Origin: Levilactobacillus enshiensis
GTDB lineage: Bacteria > Bacillota > Bacilli > Lactobacillales > Lactobacillaceae
Reading direction: 5' to 3'
NCBI RefSeq assembly: GCF_007115095.1
Contig: NZ_SULH01000003.1
Coordinates: forward strand, 62,001 to 126,000
DNA: 64,000 nt
Positions 33,541 through 41,178 of the stretch are shown piece after piece. Both the position numbers and the translations under genes were made by a program. Position 1 is the stretch's first letter; every line of letters begins with the position of its first letter. Under the pieces are notes generated by a model. That model was not told the DNA's origin. It saw nothing but the letters and a program-made list of their open reading frames with translations, and searched no databases.

Positions 33541-34728
33541 TTATTGCTCTACATTTAGATGCTCCGGTTCGCCAATCAGCAGGTGCCCAGCAATGGCGAT
33601 GGCCAGAAAGACGACCGCCACGCCACACACACCGGTCCAGCCAGCGTGACTCCACGCCCAAGTCGCTGACAACGTCCCAATCGCCCCGCCGAGAAAGTAA
33701 CTGAACATGAACACGGAATTGTTCCGACTACTCTCACGTCGATTCAACGACTGGACGATGGCCTGGTTGGAGACCTGACTGAACTGCGTCCCCAAATCCA
33801 GTAGGACGATGCCGACAATCAGGCCGAACAGCCAGTGACCTATCAGCCAAAAAATAACAAACGCCACACCAGAGAAAACCATGCCCAGTCCGACCGTCAA
33901 TCGTGGTGAACGTTGGTCGACCAGGTTGCCGATCATCGGTGCGGCCAAGACCCCGGCAATCCCCAGTAGTCCTAGTAAGCCAGCCACATTACTGCCTAAA
34001 TGGTATTGCGCCGCCAGGTAGAACGCCAGTGTCGACCAGAGGACGTTGGACATGCCAAACAGGCAGAACCCATTGATGGCCGAGCCCCGGAGCTCGCGTT
34101 GGGTCATGAACAATTTCGGCAACATTCCAATCACCTTTAAATAGTTCAGATCCTGATGCCCACGTGCATCGTGCGGCAGGCGGAAATGAACGATGGCCAG
34201 AAAAATCAGGTCAATCGCCGCCGCAATCAGGTAGATGTCCTGCCACGGCATCACACTTCCCAGCAGGCCACTGAACGACCGCGACAGTAGAATCCCCGTC
34301 AGCAAGCCACTGAGGACGATGCCCAAGACCTTCCCCCGCTGTAAATTGGGAGCCAGGTACCCGGCATAGGGAATAATAATCTGCGGCGCGACTGAGGTGA
34401 TCCCGACCAGCGTCGTGGCGACCGCAAAGACGCCGGCATTGGGAGACCAGAATGCGAGTAACATGGAGAGAATCGATAACATCATCATAAATTGAATCAA
34501 ATGATAGCGATCAAAGATATCGCCCAACGGGACAATCAGGAGCAGGCCAAACGCGTATCCCAGCTGCGTTAACATGGCCAACATCCCGACAACGGCCTTC
34601 GATAGGTTAAAGTCCGCCGCAATTAAGTTCTCGATGGGTTGAATAAAGTTCAAATTGGCCACGATGACCCCGGTCACCACAGCCATTAAAAGAATGGTAC
34701 GACGCGATAATGCTGCTTGTGTCTTCAC
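33541..34728 (-). CDS. MFS transporter, 395 aa
   Basis: The protein has about 12 hydrophobic helices. A degenerate MFS loop motif (GDIFDRYHLIQFM) follows helix 2, and IIIPYAGYLAPNLQRGKVLG precedes helix 5, a pattern common to the YgaY/multidrug-type subgroup of small MFS carriers. NRRESSRNNSVFMFSYFLGGAIG in helix 10-11 supports this. It probably exports a small compound or drug by proton antiport. The start is GTG at 34728 with GAGGAGG 10 nt upstream. It stands alone, and the next gene upstream is divergent. The substrate is unknown. Confidence 0.8.
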   Translation of the reverse strand: MKTQAALSRRTILLMAVVTGVIVANLNFIQPIENLIAADFNLSKAVVGMLAMLTQLGYAFGLLLIVPLGDIFDRYHLIQFMMMLSILSMLLAFWSPNAGVFAVATTLVGITSVAPQIIIPYAGYLAPNLQRGKVLGIVLSGLLTGILLSRSFSGLLGSVMPWQDIYLIAAAIDLIFLAIVHFRLPHDARGHQDLNYLKVIGMLPKLFMTQRELRGSAINGFCLFGMSNVLWSTLAFYLAAQYHLGSNVAGLLGLLGIAGVLAAPMIGNLVDQRSPRLTVGLGMVFSGVAFVIFWLIGHWLFGLIVGIVLLDLGTQFSQVSNQAIVQSLNRRESSRNNSVFMFSYFLGGAIGTLSATWAWSHAGWTGVCGVAVVFLAIAIAGHLLIGEPEHLNVEQ

Positions 34729-35103
34729 TGAAAAAACCTCCTCAAACCAGTGTAGCCTTTTTCACTGGGATTGAAAACCAGCCCGAAAATGGTAGCGGTT
34801 ACGCTCTAAACTGAGCTTAAAGCGGATTCAAAACTACTGCGTGTTCTGGCAGTCATTTCCGCCCAGGCTCCCAGTCCCAGTCGAATTCGTCGCAATTTTT
34901 GAATTAATTGGTTAAATTAGGTTAACCGCCTAACCTGCCCGTAAATCAACGATAATTGGACTTGTGAATTTCAAAAATATTAATTTATTTAAGACCAGCG
35001 ATTAATTTTAGAATGCAGACCAGCCGCCCTTTCTGGCCGATTTAAGCGTTATTTTAACGCCTTATACTTTGTGAAATTCCGGCAAAAGGGTTGCAAATAT
35101 TTA

Positions 35104-35244
35104 TGGAATCGTTTACAATTACCCTTGTAAAGTTAGTTAAGCGATTAACATGTTTTACCTTTAGTAACCGAACTATCCATAAACGCTTTAACCACAGCAA
35201 TCATAGAACTGTTTTTTATTTACAAATTTTGTTAATCGCTTAAC
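35104..35244 (+). promoter_or_regulatory. cre site and two LacI-type operators before the yhcH operon
   Basis: TGGAATCGTTTACA (35104-35117) matches the cre consensus at all 14 positions. GTTAAGCGATTAAC (35136-35149) and GTTAATCGCTTAAC (35231-35244) are reverse complements and fit GTTAANCGNTTAAC, 95 bp apart, allowing looping. The same motif recurs at 43760 and 45430. The rest of the 540-bp gap from 34729 is AT-rich and shows nothing else. Confidence 0.6.
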
Positions 35245-35268
35245 TACAGTCGAAAAGGAGTGAACGCA

Positions 35269-35718
35269 TTGCTATTCGTAAATTTAGATTCATTCGATGC
35301 TCAGGACTACGAACGCGTTCAAGAGGCAGTTTCCTTCCTCAAGAACACGGATTTAACGGCAACTCCCCTGGGTCGCAGCCATCAAGATGGCGACAGATTC
35401 TACGTCCAAACATTGGAATACGAGACCGAGCCCATTGAGGATTTCGACTTTGAAATTCACAACAAGCGTCTGGACCTACACTACATCGTGGCCGGTGAGG
35501 AACGCATCGACGTTGCCCCCGACACGAACTACGTTGGCATCAGCGATTACAACGATGACCGCGACATTCAATACGTCCAACGGCCAACGGCTTTTAATCA
35601 AATTCTCCTGCACCAGGGTGACTTCGTTTTGATTGGCATGCACGAACCGCACCGGACCAACGGCCTCATCGAGCACCCCACTCACGTTAGAAAAATCGTT
35701 CTGAAATTAGGCAGATAA
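35269..35718 (+). CDS. YhcH/YjgK/YiaL-family protein (first copy)
   Basis: This 149-aa protein belongs to the YhcH/YiaL/EbgC family, small cupin-like proteins linked to the breakdown of unusual sugars and sialic acid. The family motifs are FEIHNKRLDLHYIVAGEERID, then the Tyr and Asp-rich strand and DFVLIGMHEPHRT, with His residues that could bind metal. The start is TTG at 35269, 8 nt after AAAAGGAG. The GTG at 35260 lies inside that site. It heads an operon with an MFS transporter and a second YhcH protein, downstream of two LacI-type operators and a cre site. It may act as a sugar mutarotase or isomerase, which is not proven for the family. Confidence 0.85.
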   Translation: MLFVNLDSFDAQDYERVQEAVSFLKNTDLTATPLGRSHQDGDRFYVQTLEYETEPIEDFDFEIHNKRLDLHYIVAGEERIDVAPDTNYVGISDYNDDRDIQYVQRPTAFNQILLHQGDFVLIGMHEPHRTNGLIEHPTHVRKIVLKLGR

Positions 35719-35731
35719 GGAGCTTCTCATC

Positions 35732-36979
35732 ATGGATACTACTGCGACACATGGAAAATGGACCGGTCGCCAGATCATGGTCCTCGCCGGTATTTGGCTG
35801 GCGTTCTTAATTAGTTTCATCACTCGGCTGTCATGGGCAACCATCATGCCTTCAGCTATTGATTCCCTACATTTCACCGTTCAACAAGGGAATTCCTACT
35901 TAACCGCATTCTACATTGGGTACGCCATCACGGTGCTGCCTGGTGGGATGCTCGCCGATAAATTCGGTTACAAGAAGTTATTGCTCTCCGCCGTTGCCGG
36001 GAACTTGATCGTCATGGTTGCCATGGTCTTCATGCACGGTTACTGGGATGGGTTGGCTCTCCGGTTCGTCTTAGGGCTGGTCAGTGGTCCTGACTTATCC
36101 GCTTGTTTAGGGATTATCACCGAATGGTTCGATGGTAAGAAGCGGGCCACCGCAACTGGGATTTTCAACACGTGTACCTCATTTGGGTTGACCGTCATTA
36201 ACTTGTACGCCCCAACAGTCATGGTCCACTATGGCTGGCGTGCTGCCTTGGGTGTGACTGCCCTCTTCCCACTGGCTGCTTTGATCTTCTCTTACTTCGC
36301 CTTAAAGGGCAATCCGCCATTCCCACAACAGTTTGGTGTTAAGGAAGCTAACGGGAAAATCGAACAAGAATCTTCAATGTCTCGTTTACGTAAAGCCATC
36401 AACAACCGTTCCGTTTGGATGTTAGCGATTACTGGTTTATTCGCTACTGGTGCCAAATGGGGCGTTACCAACTGGGCGAACCTCTTCATCGTGAAGAGCT
36501 TGAAGTTCAGTCTGGTTACTGCCGGAACTGCGATGTCCATCTTCGGGATCACGTCCGTTATCTCCATGGTCGTTGCTGGTTGGATCTCCGACCACTCTAA
36601 GTTATCTCGTCACATCTGGGCCGCTATCTTCATGGCCATCTTCACCCCAACCATTATTGGGTTCGCATTGACACCACATGGTAGTTTAGGTCTATTGTAC
36701 TTCTGGACCGGTGCCATGGGGGTTGGGGCCTTCATGTTCAGTACCATCACCAACAACTTGTCCGTTGAAGTCGCACCTGCCGACCAACGGGGGACCGTTT
36801 CTGGGTTCATCAACGTCTTCAACCAAGTTGGGTCTTTCTTGGCCCCCGTCCTACTGGGCCAGTTGTTAGCTTCAACGGGTAGTTACGTGACGTCATACTT
36901 AACTATCTCAGTCTTCCCGATTGTCGCTGTGATCGCCTTACTCTTCGTACGTGAGTCCGACGCAGATAAAAACAAATAA
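35732..36979 (+). CDS. MFS transporter, sugar-acid (ACS) type
   Basis: This 415-aa, 12-helix carrier resembles the anion:cation symporter group that includes hexuronate and glucarate transporters: RLSWATIMPSA in helix 1, PGGMLADKFGYKKLL after helix 2, and WFDGKKRATATGIFNTCTSFG. AAGGAG lies 9 nt before ATG 35732. It is sandwiched between two yhcH genes in one operon, and the operon shares operators with the L-xylulokinase/epimerase cluster. It therefore probably brings in the sugar or sugar acid that the cluster degrades. Codon use is strongly biased, suggesting high expression when induced. The exact substrate is not readable. Confidence 0.85.
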   Translation: MDTTATHGKWTGRQIMVLAGIWLAFLISFITRLSWATIMPSAIDSLHFTVQQGNSYLTAFYIGYAITVLPGGMLADKFGYKKLLLSAVAGNLIVMVAMVFMHGYWDGLALRFVLGLVSGPDLSACLGIITEWFDGKKRATATGIFNTCTSFGLTVINLYAPTVMVHYGWRAALGVTALFPLAALIFSYFALKGNPPFPQQFGVKEANGKIEQESSMSRLRKAINNRSVWMLAITGLFATGAKWGVTNWANLFIVKSLKFSLVTAGTAMSIFGITSVISMVVAGWISDHSKLSRHIWAAIFMAIFTPTIIGFALTPHGSLGLLYFWTGAMGVGAFMFSTITNNLSVEVAPADQRGTVSGFINVFNQVGSFLAPVLLGQLLASTGSYVTSYLTISVFPIVAVIALLFVRESDADKNK

Positions 36980-37003
36980 TTATACTAAAAGGAGAAATTA
37001 CTC

Positions 37004-37471
37004 ATGGAATTTGGATTAAGCAAGAGTCACCAACGCAACGAAAAGGTCGAAAAACGGATTCAAACTGCTTTGGACTGGTTAGACGCCCGTTCAACTGAAG
37101 AACTATTGGCAGAACCAATTGGCCCTAAGGTCATCGCTGACGGCGTTGAACTTCGTTTCCAAGAATACGACACCCGTGACTACGCTGAAATGACTTACGA
37201 AACCCACCGTGACCACATCGACATCCACTACATGATCAGTGGTGCTGAATGGGTTCGTTGGGCCGACGAAGGCACTGCTGAAGCCGTTAGTCCTTACGAC
37301 CCAGAAGAAGAAATCCAACGCTTCGGTCACCCTGCTTTCCACAGTAAAGCCCTCCTGACTGACCGTCACTACGCTATCTTCGACCCATCCGACTTACATG
37401 CCGCTCATGGGATGGTCGATGGCGAGGTTGGTCACAACCACAAACTTTGCGTTAAGATCGCCATCAACTAA
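37004..37471 (+). CDS. YhcH/YjgK/YiaL-family protein (second copy)
   Basis: This 155-aa protein is a second member of the same family, only distantly similar to the first copy. The motif order is the same: LRFQEYDTRDYAEMTYETH, then DHIDIHYMISGAEWV, EEIQRFGHPAFHSKALLTD, and YAIFDPSDLHAAHGM with conserved His residues. AAAGGAG lies 9 nt before ATG 37004. It ends the operon before a strong terminator. Two divergent family members around one transporter suggest two steps or anomers of the same pathway. That is an inference from context. Confidence 0.85.
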   Translation: MEFGLSKSHQRNEKVEKRIQTALDWLDARSTEELLAEPIGPKVIADGVELRFQEYDTRDYAEMTYETHRDHIDIHYMISGAEWVRWADEGTAEAVSPYDPEEEIQRFGHPAFHSKALLTDRHYAIFDPSDLHAAHGMVDGEVGHNHKLCVKIAIN

Positions 37472-37512
37472 GGTTTTACTAGCGCTCCCCCTTTTTCACA
37501 GCGCACACCATT

Positions 37513-37556
37513 AAAAAGTCATCAATGACCCGAATTTGGTCGTTGATGACTTTTTT
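37513..37556. terminator. Bidirectional intrinsic terminator
   Basis: AAAAAGTCATCAATGACC pairs with GGTCGTTGATGACTTTTT between the yhcH operon and the convergent mazEF remnant. Confidence 0.85.
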
Positions 37557-37632
37557 CGTGCGTTGGCATAGGACCAGTGTCCGCAGATTGGCCGCTACCG
37601 GTTGCCAGGGACGCCACTTGCTATTGAAGAGC

Positions 37633-37973
37633 CTAAAACGGAAAACCAAAGTTATAGTACACAATTTGCGCGGCTCGATAAAAATCTTCATCACGCATGG
37701 TTTCAATGTAATCGATTTGGCGATTAGCGTTAGCCGATGCATCAAATGAATAGACTTGCGCAGCCACAACTTGACCATGAATTTGGTAGCCGTCGCCCAA
37801 GGTCAGATAACCAGGTAAGTCCCTAATTGTAGATGTAATTGGGGCAACAATAACAAAACCCGTGCTCTGATTGTAAAGATCACTACTGAGCACAAGGGCC
37901 GGGCGACGTTTTTTAATTTTTCGGCCACGTTGTGGATCAAAATCAATCCAGATGAGATCTTTTGTTTAGGCAC
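37633..37973 (-). pseudogene. mazF: MazF/PemK-type toxin, frameshifted near its N-terminus
   Basis: Read on the minus strand, the frame DLIWIDFDPQRGRKIKKRRP continues into ALVLSSDLYNQSTGFVIVAP and ends in DFYRAAQIVYYNFGFPF, clearly MazF-like in almost its full length. However, it lacks a start: a TAA stands just before it, and the plausible start GTG at 37973 (encoding PKQK) is one base out of frame. A single A missing from the AAAA run (37960-37963) explains this. Active-site region residues of MazF, such as the Arg in KKRRPAL and the Thr/Ser in ITST, are kept. It follows an intact mazE-like gene by 25 nt. It could be a sequencing error in a homopolymer or a real loss of toxin. A shorter protein from an internal start would lack the first strand. 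Confidence 0.7.
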
Positions 37974-37998
37974 ATATATGTCATTATTTTACTTCTCT

Positions 37999-38202
37999 TC
38001 AATTAACGTCAGGCCACTCCTCAGTCATGGACCTTGAATCTTTTTTTGAGGCGTATGGATTTTCCATTTTGGGGACTAACGTGAAGGATTCACCGTCCGT
38101 GGCAGGAATTAGTAGCCAACGTTGGCCTTTCTTAAAACGATCATCCTTTGGCAAACTCAGCGCTAAAGAGTTACCACGACTTACTGTTTTTACTTCCATC
38201 AT
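37999..38202 (-). CDS. mazE: MazE-like (AbrB-type) antitoxin
   Basis: This 67-aa protein has an N-terminal swapped-hairpin DNA-binding domain (VKTVSRGNSLALSLPKDDRFKKG) and an acidic, flexible C-terminus (SKKDSRSMTEEWPDVN) that would bind the toxin, as in MazE antitoxins. AAGGAGG lies 9 nt before ATG 38202. The toxin gene follows directly downstream on the same strand but is frameshifted. The antitoxin looks intact and could still repress its own promoter. Confidence 0.75.
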   Translation of the reverse strand: MMEVKTVSRGNSLALSLPKDDRFKKGQRWLLIPATDGESFTLVPKMENPYASKKDSRSMTEEWPDVN

Positions 38203-38243
38203 GATAAAGTTCCTCCTTGTTAGTCACTAGAATAGACTGACAC

Positions 38244-38528
38244 TTATTTCGTATTGAATCGTGATGACCTTTTACTCTTATATCTATTTCTGAGTATAAG
38301 AATAAAATCAACTGGTATATTAACAATCAAGATCCAAATCAGCGTGTATAAATCCCACCCGAATAGCGGTACATTAATCATAATCGTCACAAGTAAGAAA
38401 GCCACCAGCTCAAGCACTGGTTCATTAAACCACTTTCGATGACTGCCTGCCCTTTTTAAAAGACGGGGTCTTACCAGAAAGATCATAACGGATAGTAGTA
38501 ATAACAAGCCAATTGTCTTTAACCACAT
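38244..38528 (-). CDS. Small membrane protein, 94 aa
   Basis: The protein has three hydrophobic stretches (residues about 4-20, 40-56 and 61-78) and a basic C-terminus, suggesting a small inner-membrane protein. I do not recognise a family. It lies 42 bp upstream of mazE on the same strand, but no strong ribosome binding site is visible before ATG 38528 (only a GGGGGC stretch), and composition is AT-rich like the surrounding accessory DNA. It could belong to the mazEF module or be an unrelated small gene. Confidence 0.5.
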   Translation of the reverse strand: MWLKTIGLLLLLSVMIFLVRPRLLKRAGSHRKWFNEPVLELVAFLLVTIMINVPLFGWDLYTLIWILIVNIPVDFILILRNRYKSKRSSRFNTK

Positions 38529-39019
38529 TATTTTTGCCCCCTTACAAACATCATTAGATCAATTACAATTATTTTCTTGACTGGTCTTGATTAATGATAT
38601 TCTCAGTATTCACAATTATCGTACTACTCAATTTTTTACAGCACTACTTACTGAGTACTGAACTTCTAACAGTTTCTGCATGTGCCCGAGGAGTTACAAC
38701 CTTTCCTAGCATGGTAAAAACCGACATAACTTGACCTTAACAATAACCTTTTTTCAACAGATTACAATGCAATATACGGTGTAAATAATATCGGTAGCAT
38801 TTTATAATTTGAGACTTATAGCCCTTAAACCATTTTTTATGTTTCAAGATTCGGCGGACACCAACATGTTCAAACTGAGATTATACTATCGCTCTTTTTG
38901 CTATTCTGTTGCAGCTATTATTTACCTTCAAAGGAACGGGATTGCTCTCAAAAAATGCATTTCAACGCTCAAAAGCCACTGCTTAAAAGTTGCCGAAAAT
39001 TATTTGGATAAAAGTATAA
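38529..39019. other. AT-rich stretch without recognised genes
   Basis: No coding region with a credible ribosome binding site, no operator and no repeat was found in this 490-bp region. A 75-codon open frame at 38809-39036 runs through the following terminator and is rejected. Confidence 0.5.
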
Positions 39020-39068
39020 CGAAAAATGGTTCCTAGAAATCATGAACTGATCTCTAGGAACCATTTTC
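39020..39068. terminator. Bidirectional intrinsic terminator
   Basis: AAAATGGTTCCTAGA pairs with TCTAGGAACCATTTT. It ends the araD gene on the minus strand. Confidence 0.8.
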
Positions 39069-39104
39069 AATTACTGGAGCTCAAAATAAGTTCACACGTT
39101 AACT

Positions 39105-39836
39105 CTATTCGCGCGCCGCATGATCCTTAGACTTCGCGTTGTTTTGGCCGTAATAAGCGTTAGCCCCGTGCTTGCGCAGGTAATGCTTGTCCAGCAAGTA
39201 TTGTGGCAATTCGCGGTTAGCCCGGGTCAATTGGGCCGTGTGGTAGTCTTCTTCAGCGACAACTTCGAGCACCTTGGCGTTGTAAACGGCCTTGTCAGGG
39301 GTTGGGCCCCAAGCGAAGGGACCATGTTGACTCACCAGAGCGGCAGGAACGGCTTCGTAGTCGATGCCCCGTTCGTTAAACGTCTTGACGATGGTCTTCC
39401 CCGTGTTACCTTCGTAGTCCTCTTCGATTTCCTCTTTGGTCAAAGCATCTGCGGCGGGTACATCCCCGTAGAACGTATCTGCATGCGTCGTGTTCATGGC
39501 CGGAATGTCCATCTTAGCTGCGGCAAAAGAAACAGCCCAAGGTGAGTGGGTGTGCACGATTCCCCCGATATTTGGAAAATGGTTGTACAGGTACGTGTGG
39601 GTTGGCGTATCGCTTGACGGGTTCATGTCGCCTTCAACGACCTTACCGTCCTTCACGTTCACAACGACCATGTCTTCTGGCTTTAAGTCGTTGTAGTCGA
39701 CACCAGAAGGTTTGATGACGTACAAGCCCTTCTCCCGGTCGATACCGGAGACGTTGCCCCAAGTGAATGAGACCAGACCGAGTTGTGGTAAGCGCATGTT
39801 AGCGTCGTAGACTTCTTGTTTGAGTTTTTCAAGCAT
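39105..39836 (-). CDS. araD: L-ribulose-5-phosphate 4-epimerase
   Basis: This 243-aa class II aldolase-like protein interconverts L-ribulose 5-phosphate and D-xylulose 5-phosphate. The metal-binding His pair is in VHTHSPWAVSF, with a third His in VSQHGPFAWG. The substrate-phosphate loops GNVSGID and KPSGVDY are conserved, and HADTFYGDVP is typical of the AraD/UlaF/SgbE group. ATG 39836 has AAGGAGC 8 nt upstream, and a longer N-terminal frame has no such site. It lies about 460 bp after the 3-epimerase gene on the same strand, with element E in between. It would be the last step of the pathway, feeding the pentose-phosphate or phosphoketolase route. Confidence 0.9.
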   Translation of the reverse strand: MLEKLKQEVYDANMRLPQLGLVSFTWGNVSGIDREKGLYVIKPSGVDYNDLKPEDMVVVNVKDGKVVEGDMNPSSDTPTHTYLYNHFPNIGGIVHTHSPWAVSFAAAKMDIPAMNTTHADTFYGDVPAADALTKEEIEEDYEGNTGKTIVKTFNERGIDYEAVPAALVSQHGPFAWGPTPDKAVYNAKVLEVVAEEDYHTAQLTRANRELPQYLLDKHYLRKHGANAYYGQNNAKSKDHAARE

Positions 39837-40047
39837 AGGTTGTTCGCTCCTTATTTTCTGTGTCTTGCTGGCGGTCGCTATGACCGGCAGAGATAGGTGT
39901 ATTTTAGTCAAACTGGGTTGCGCTAGAAATCAGTTTATTCGTTGTTGATTTTCCAGCTGAAATCAACATGGGTAGAGACCGTGTGGCGACGAACAATTCC
40001 ACATCTGATAACCTGTGATATCCACGCTTGTCATGGCAGAGATCAAT

Positions 40048-40242
40048 CAGAGCCGGAGGAGGCCAGGGATGGAGCCAGCCGTGAAAATGGTGTTAACTGG
40101 CGCTTTTCCAGCCAGTTTACAGCATGGGCGACTTTGAAGACACACAGGTTTCGTGGGGCTTCAAATCGAGTCGGAGGACCGCTTCACAGTCCGGAGCGTC
40201 CCCACAGCAGGCGGAATCCCTGGCAGCCGCAGTGCGGTCATT
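40048..40242 (+). repeat. Four-stem structured element, copy E (core only, diverged)
   Basis: Only the core is present, closed by GCCAGGGAT (40062-40070) with ATCCCTGGC (40216-40224). Stem bases differ from the other type I copies in a paired way: AACTGG with CCAGTT instead of AGCTGG with CCAGCT, and GGACCG with AGTCC instead of GACTGG with CCAGTC. Its third loop (GACCGCTTC) resembles the type II copies. It lies inside the operon between the 3-epimerase and araD genes, on the opposite strand to them. Confidence 0.75.
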
Positions 40243-40299
40243 CAGCAGTAAGTGTACCGGTTAACGTCGACACACTGACCCCATTATTTTTCTGCGAAA

Positions 40300-41178
40300 C
40301 TAGTCGGCGATAGCTTCTTGTTCAATACCGACTTTGGCGAAGAGGTCGTCGAAGAACTGCTTGGCCTTCTTGATCTCACCCACGGGATCAGCCGTGGTCC
40401 CCGTCCACATTTCAACGGTGTAGCTCCCAGAATAATCTAGCCGGGCCAACATCCGCAGGCAGCCCTCGAAGTCCACGCAGCCTTCGCCGAAGGGAACTTC
40501 CTTGAACTTACCTTTAAACGTTGGGGTCACAGCTAGCGTGTCCTTCAAATGGATAGCCGCAACGTCTTCCAAGTTATTCTCCAAGTCCTCAGCCACATTA
40601 TTTTCTGGCCAAGCGCTGATGTTGCCCAAGTCAGGGTAGCCTTGCAGGAAGGGACTCTTGATCATGGTCTTGTAGTGCGCGATTTTGGTCAGGGAGTTGA
40701 TGAACGGGTCATCCATGGTTTCAATGGACAACGTGACCAGCTTCTTCGCGGCCATTTCAACACACTTGCGCAAGTTTTCCACGAAGTATTCGCGGCTTTC
40801 GACCGTCTTCTTTTCGTAGTAAACATCGTAGCCGGCTAACTGGATGTTCTTGATTCCCAAGTCAACGGCGAGGTCGATGGCCTTTTGCATGATCTCCAAG
40901 GACTTGGCACGGATTGCCGGGTCCGCAGAGCCCAGTGGGAAACGCCGGTGACCGGACAACATCATGGTGTTGATGCGGCTGTTGGTTGCCCACATCGCGT
41001 TTCTGAAGTCGGCCCGCTGTTCGCGCGTCCAGTCCAGTCGAGCTAACCGTTCGTCACTTTCATCGATAGAGAATTCCAAAAAGTTAAAGCCCAATTCATG
41101 AACTAAGTTAAACTTCTCTTTCCAAGTTAAATCTTGGGGTAATGCTTTTTCGTAAATGCCTAATGCGTTAACTGTCAC
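40300..41178 (-). CDS. ulaE: L-ribulose-5-phosphate 3-epimerase (UlaE/SgbU-type)
   Basis: This 292-aa TIM-barrel protein converts L-xylulose 5-phosphate to L-ribulose 5-phosphate. The family motifs are NALGIYEKALP, LGFNFLEFSIDESDERLARLDW, LGIKNIQLAGYDVYYE, LSIETMDDPFI, AIHLKDTL and VPFGEG near the end. The Glu and His metal ligands lie in these strands. The start is GTG at 41178, 7 nt after AAGGAG. It overlaps the stop of the kinase gene by 4 nt (GTGA). In E. coli the same step order (kinase, 3-epimerase, 4-epimerase) is found in the ula and yia-sgb systems. Confidence 0.85.
   Translation of the reverse strand: MTVNALGIYEKALPQDLTWKEKFNLVHELGFNFLEFSIDESDERLARLDWTREQRADFRNAMWATNSRINTMMLSGHRRFPLGSADPAIRAKSLEIMQKAIDLAVDLGIKNIQLAGYDVYYEKKTVESREYFVENLRKCVEMAAKKLVTLSIETMDDPFINSLTKIAHYKTMIKSPFLQGYPDLGNISAWPENNVAEDLENNLEDVAAIHLKDTLAVTPTFKGKFKEVPFGEGCVDFEGCLRMLARLDYSGSYTVEMWTGTTADPVGEIKKAKQFFDDLFAKVGIEQEAIAD

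Noticed and set aside
37633-37893. 86-codon frame read as an intact small protein
   Set aside because: It starts in the middle of a MazF domain. The preceding codons are present in frame up to a stop, so it is better read as a frameshifted mazF.
38809-39036. 75-codon open frame in AT-rich DNA
   Set aside because: No ribosome binding site, no recognisable protein features, and it runs into the araD terminator.
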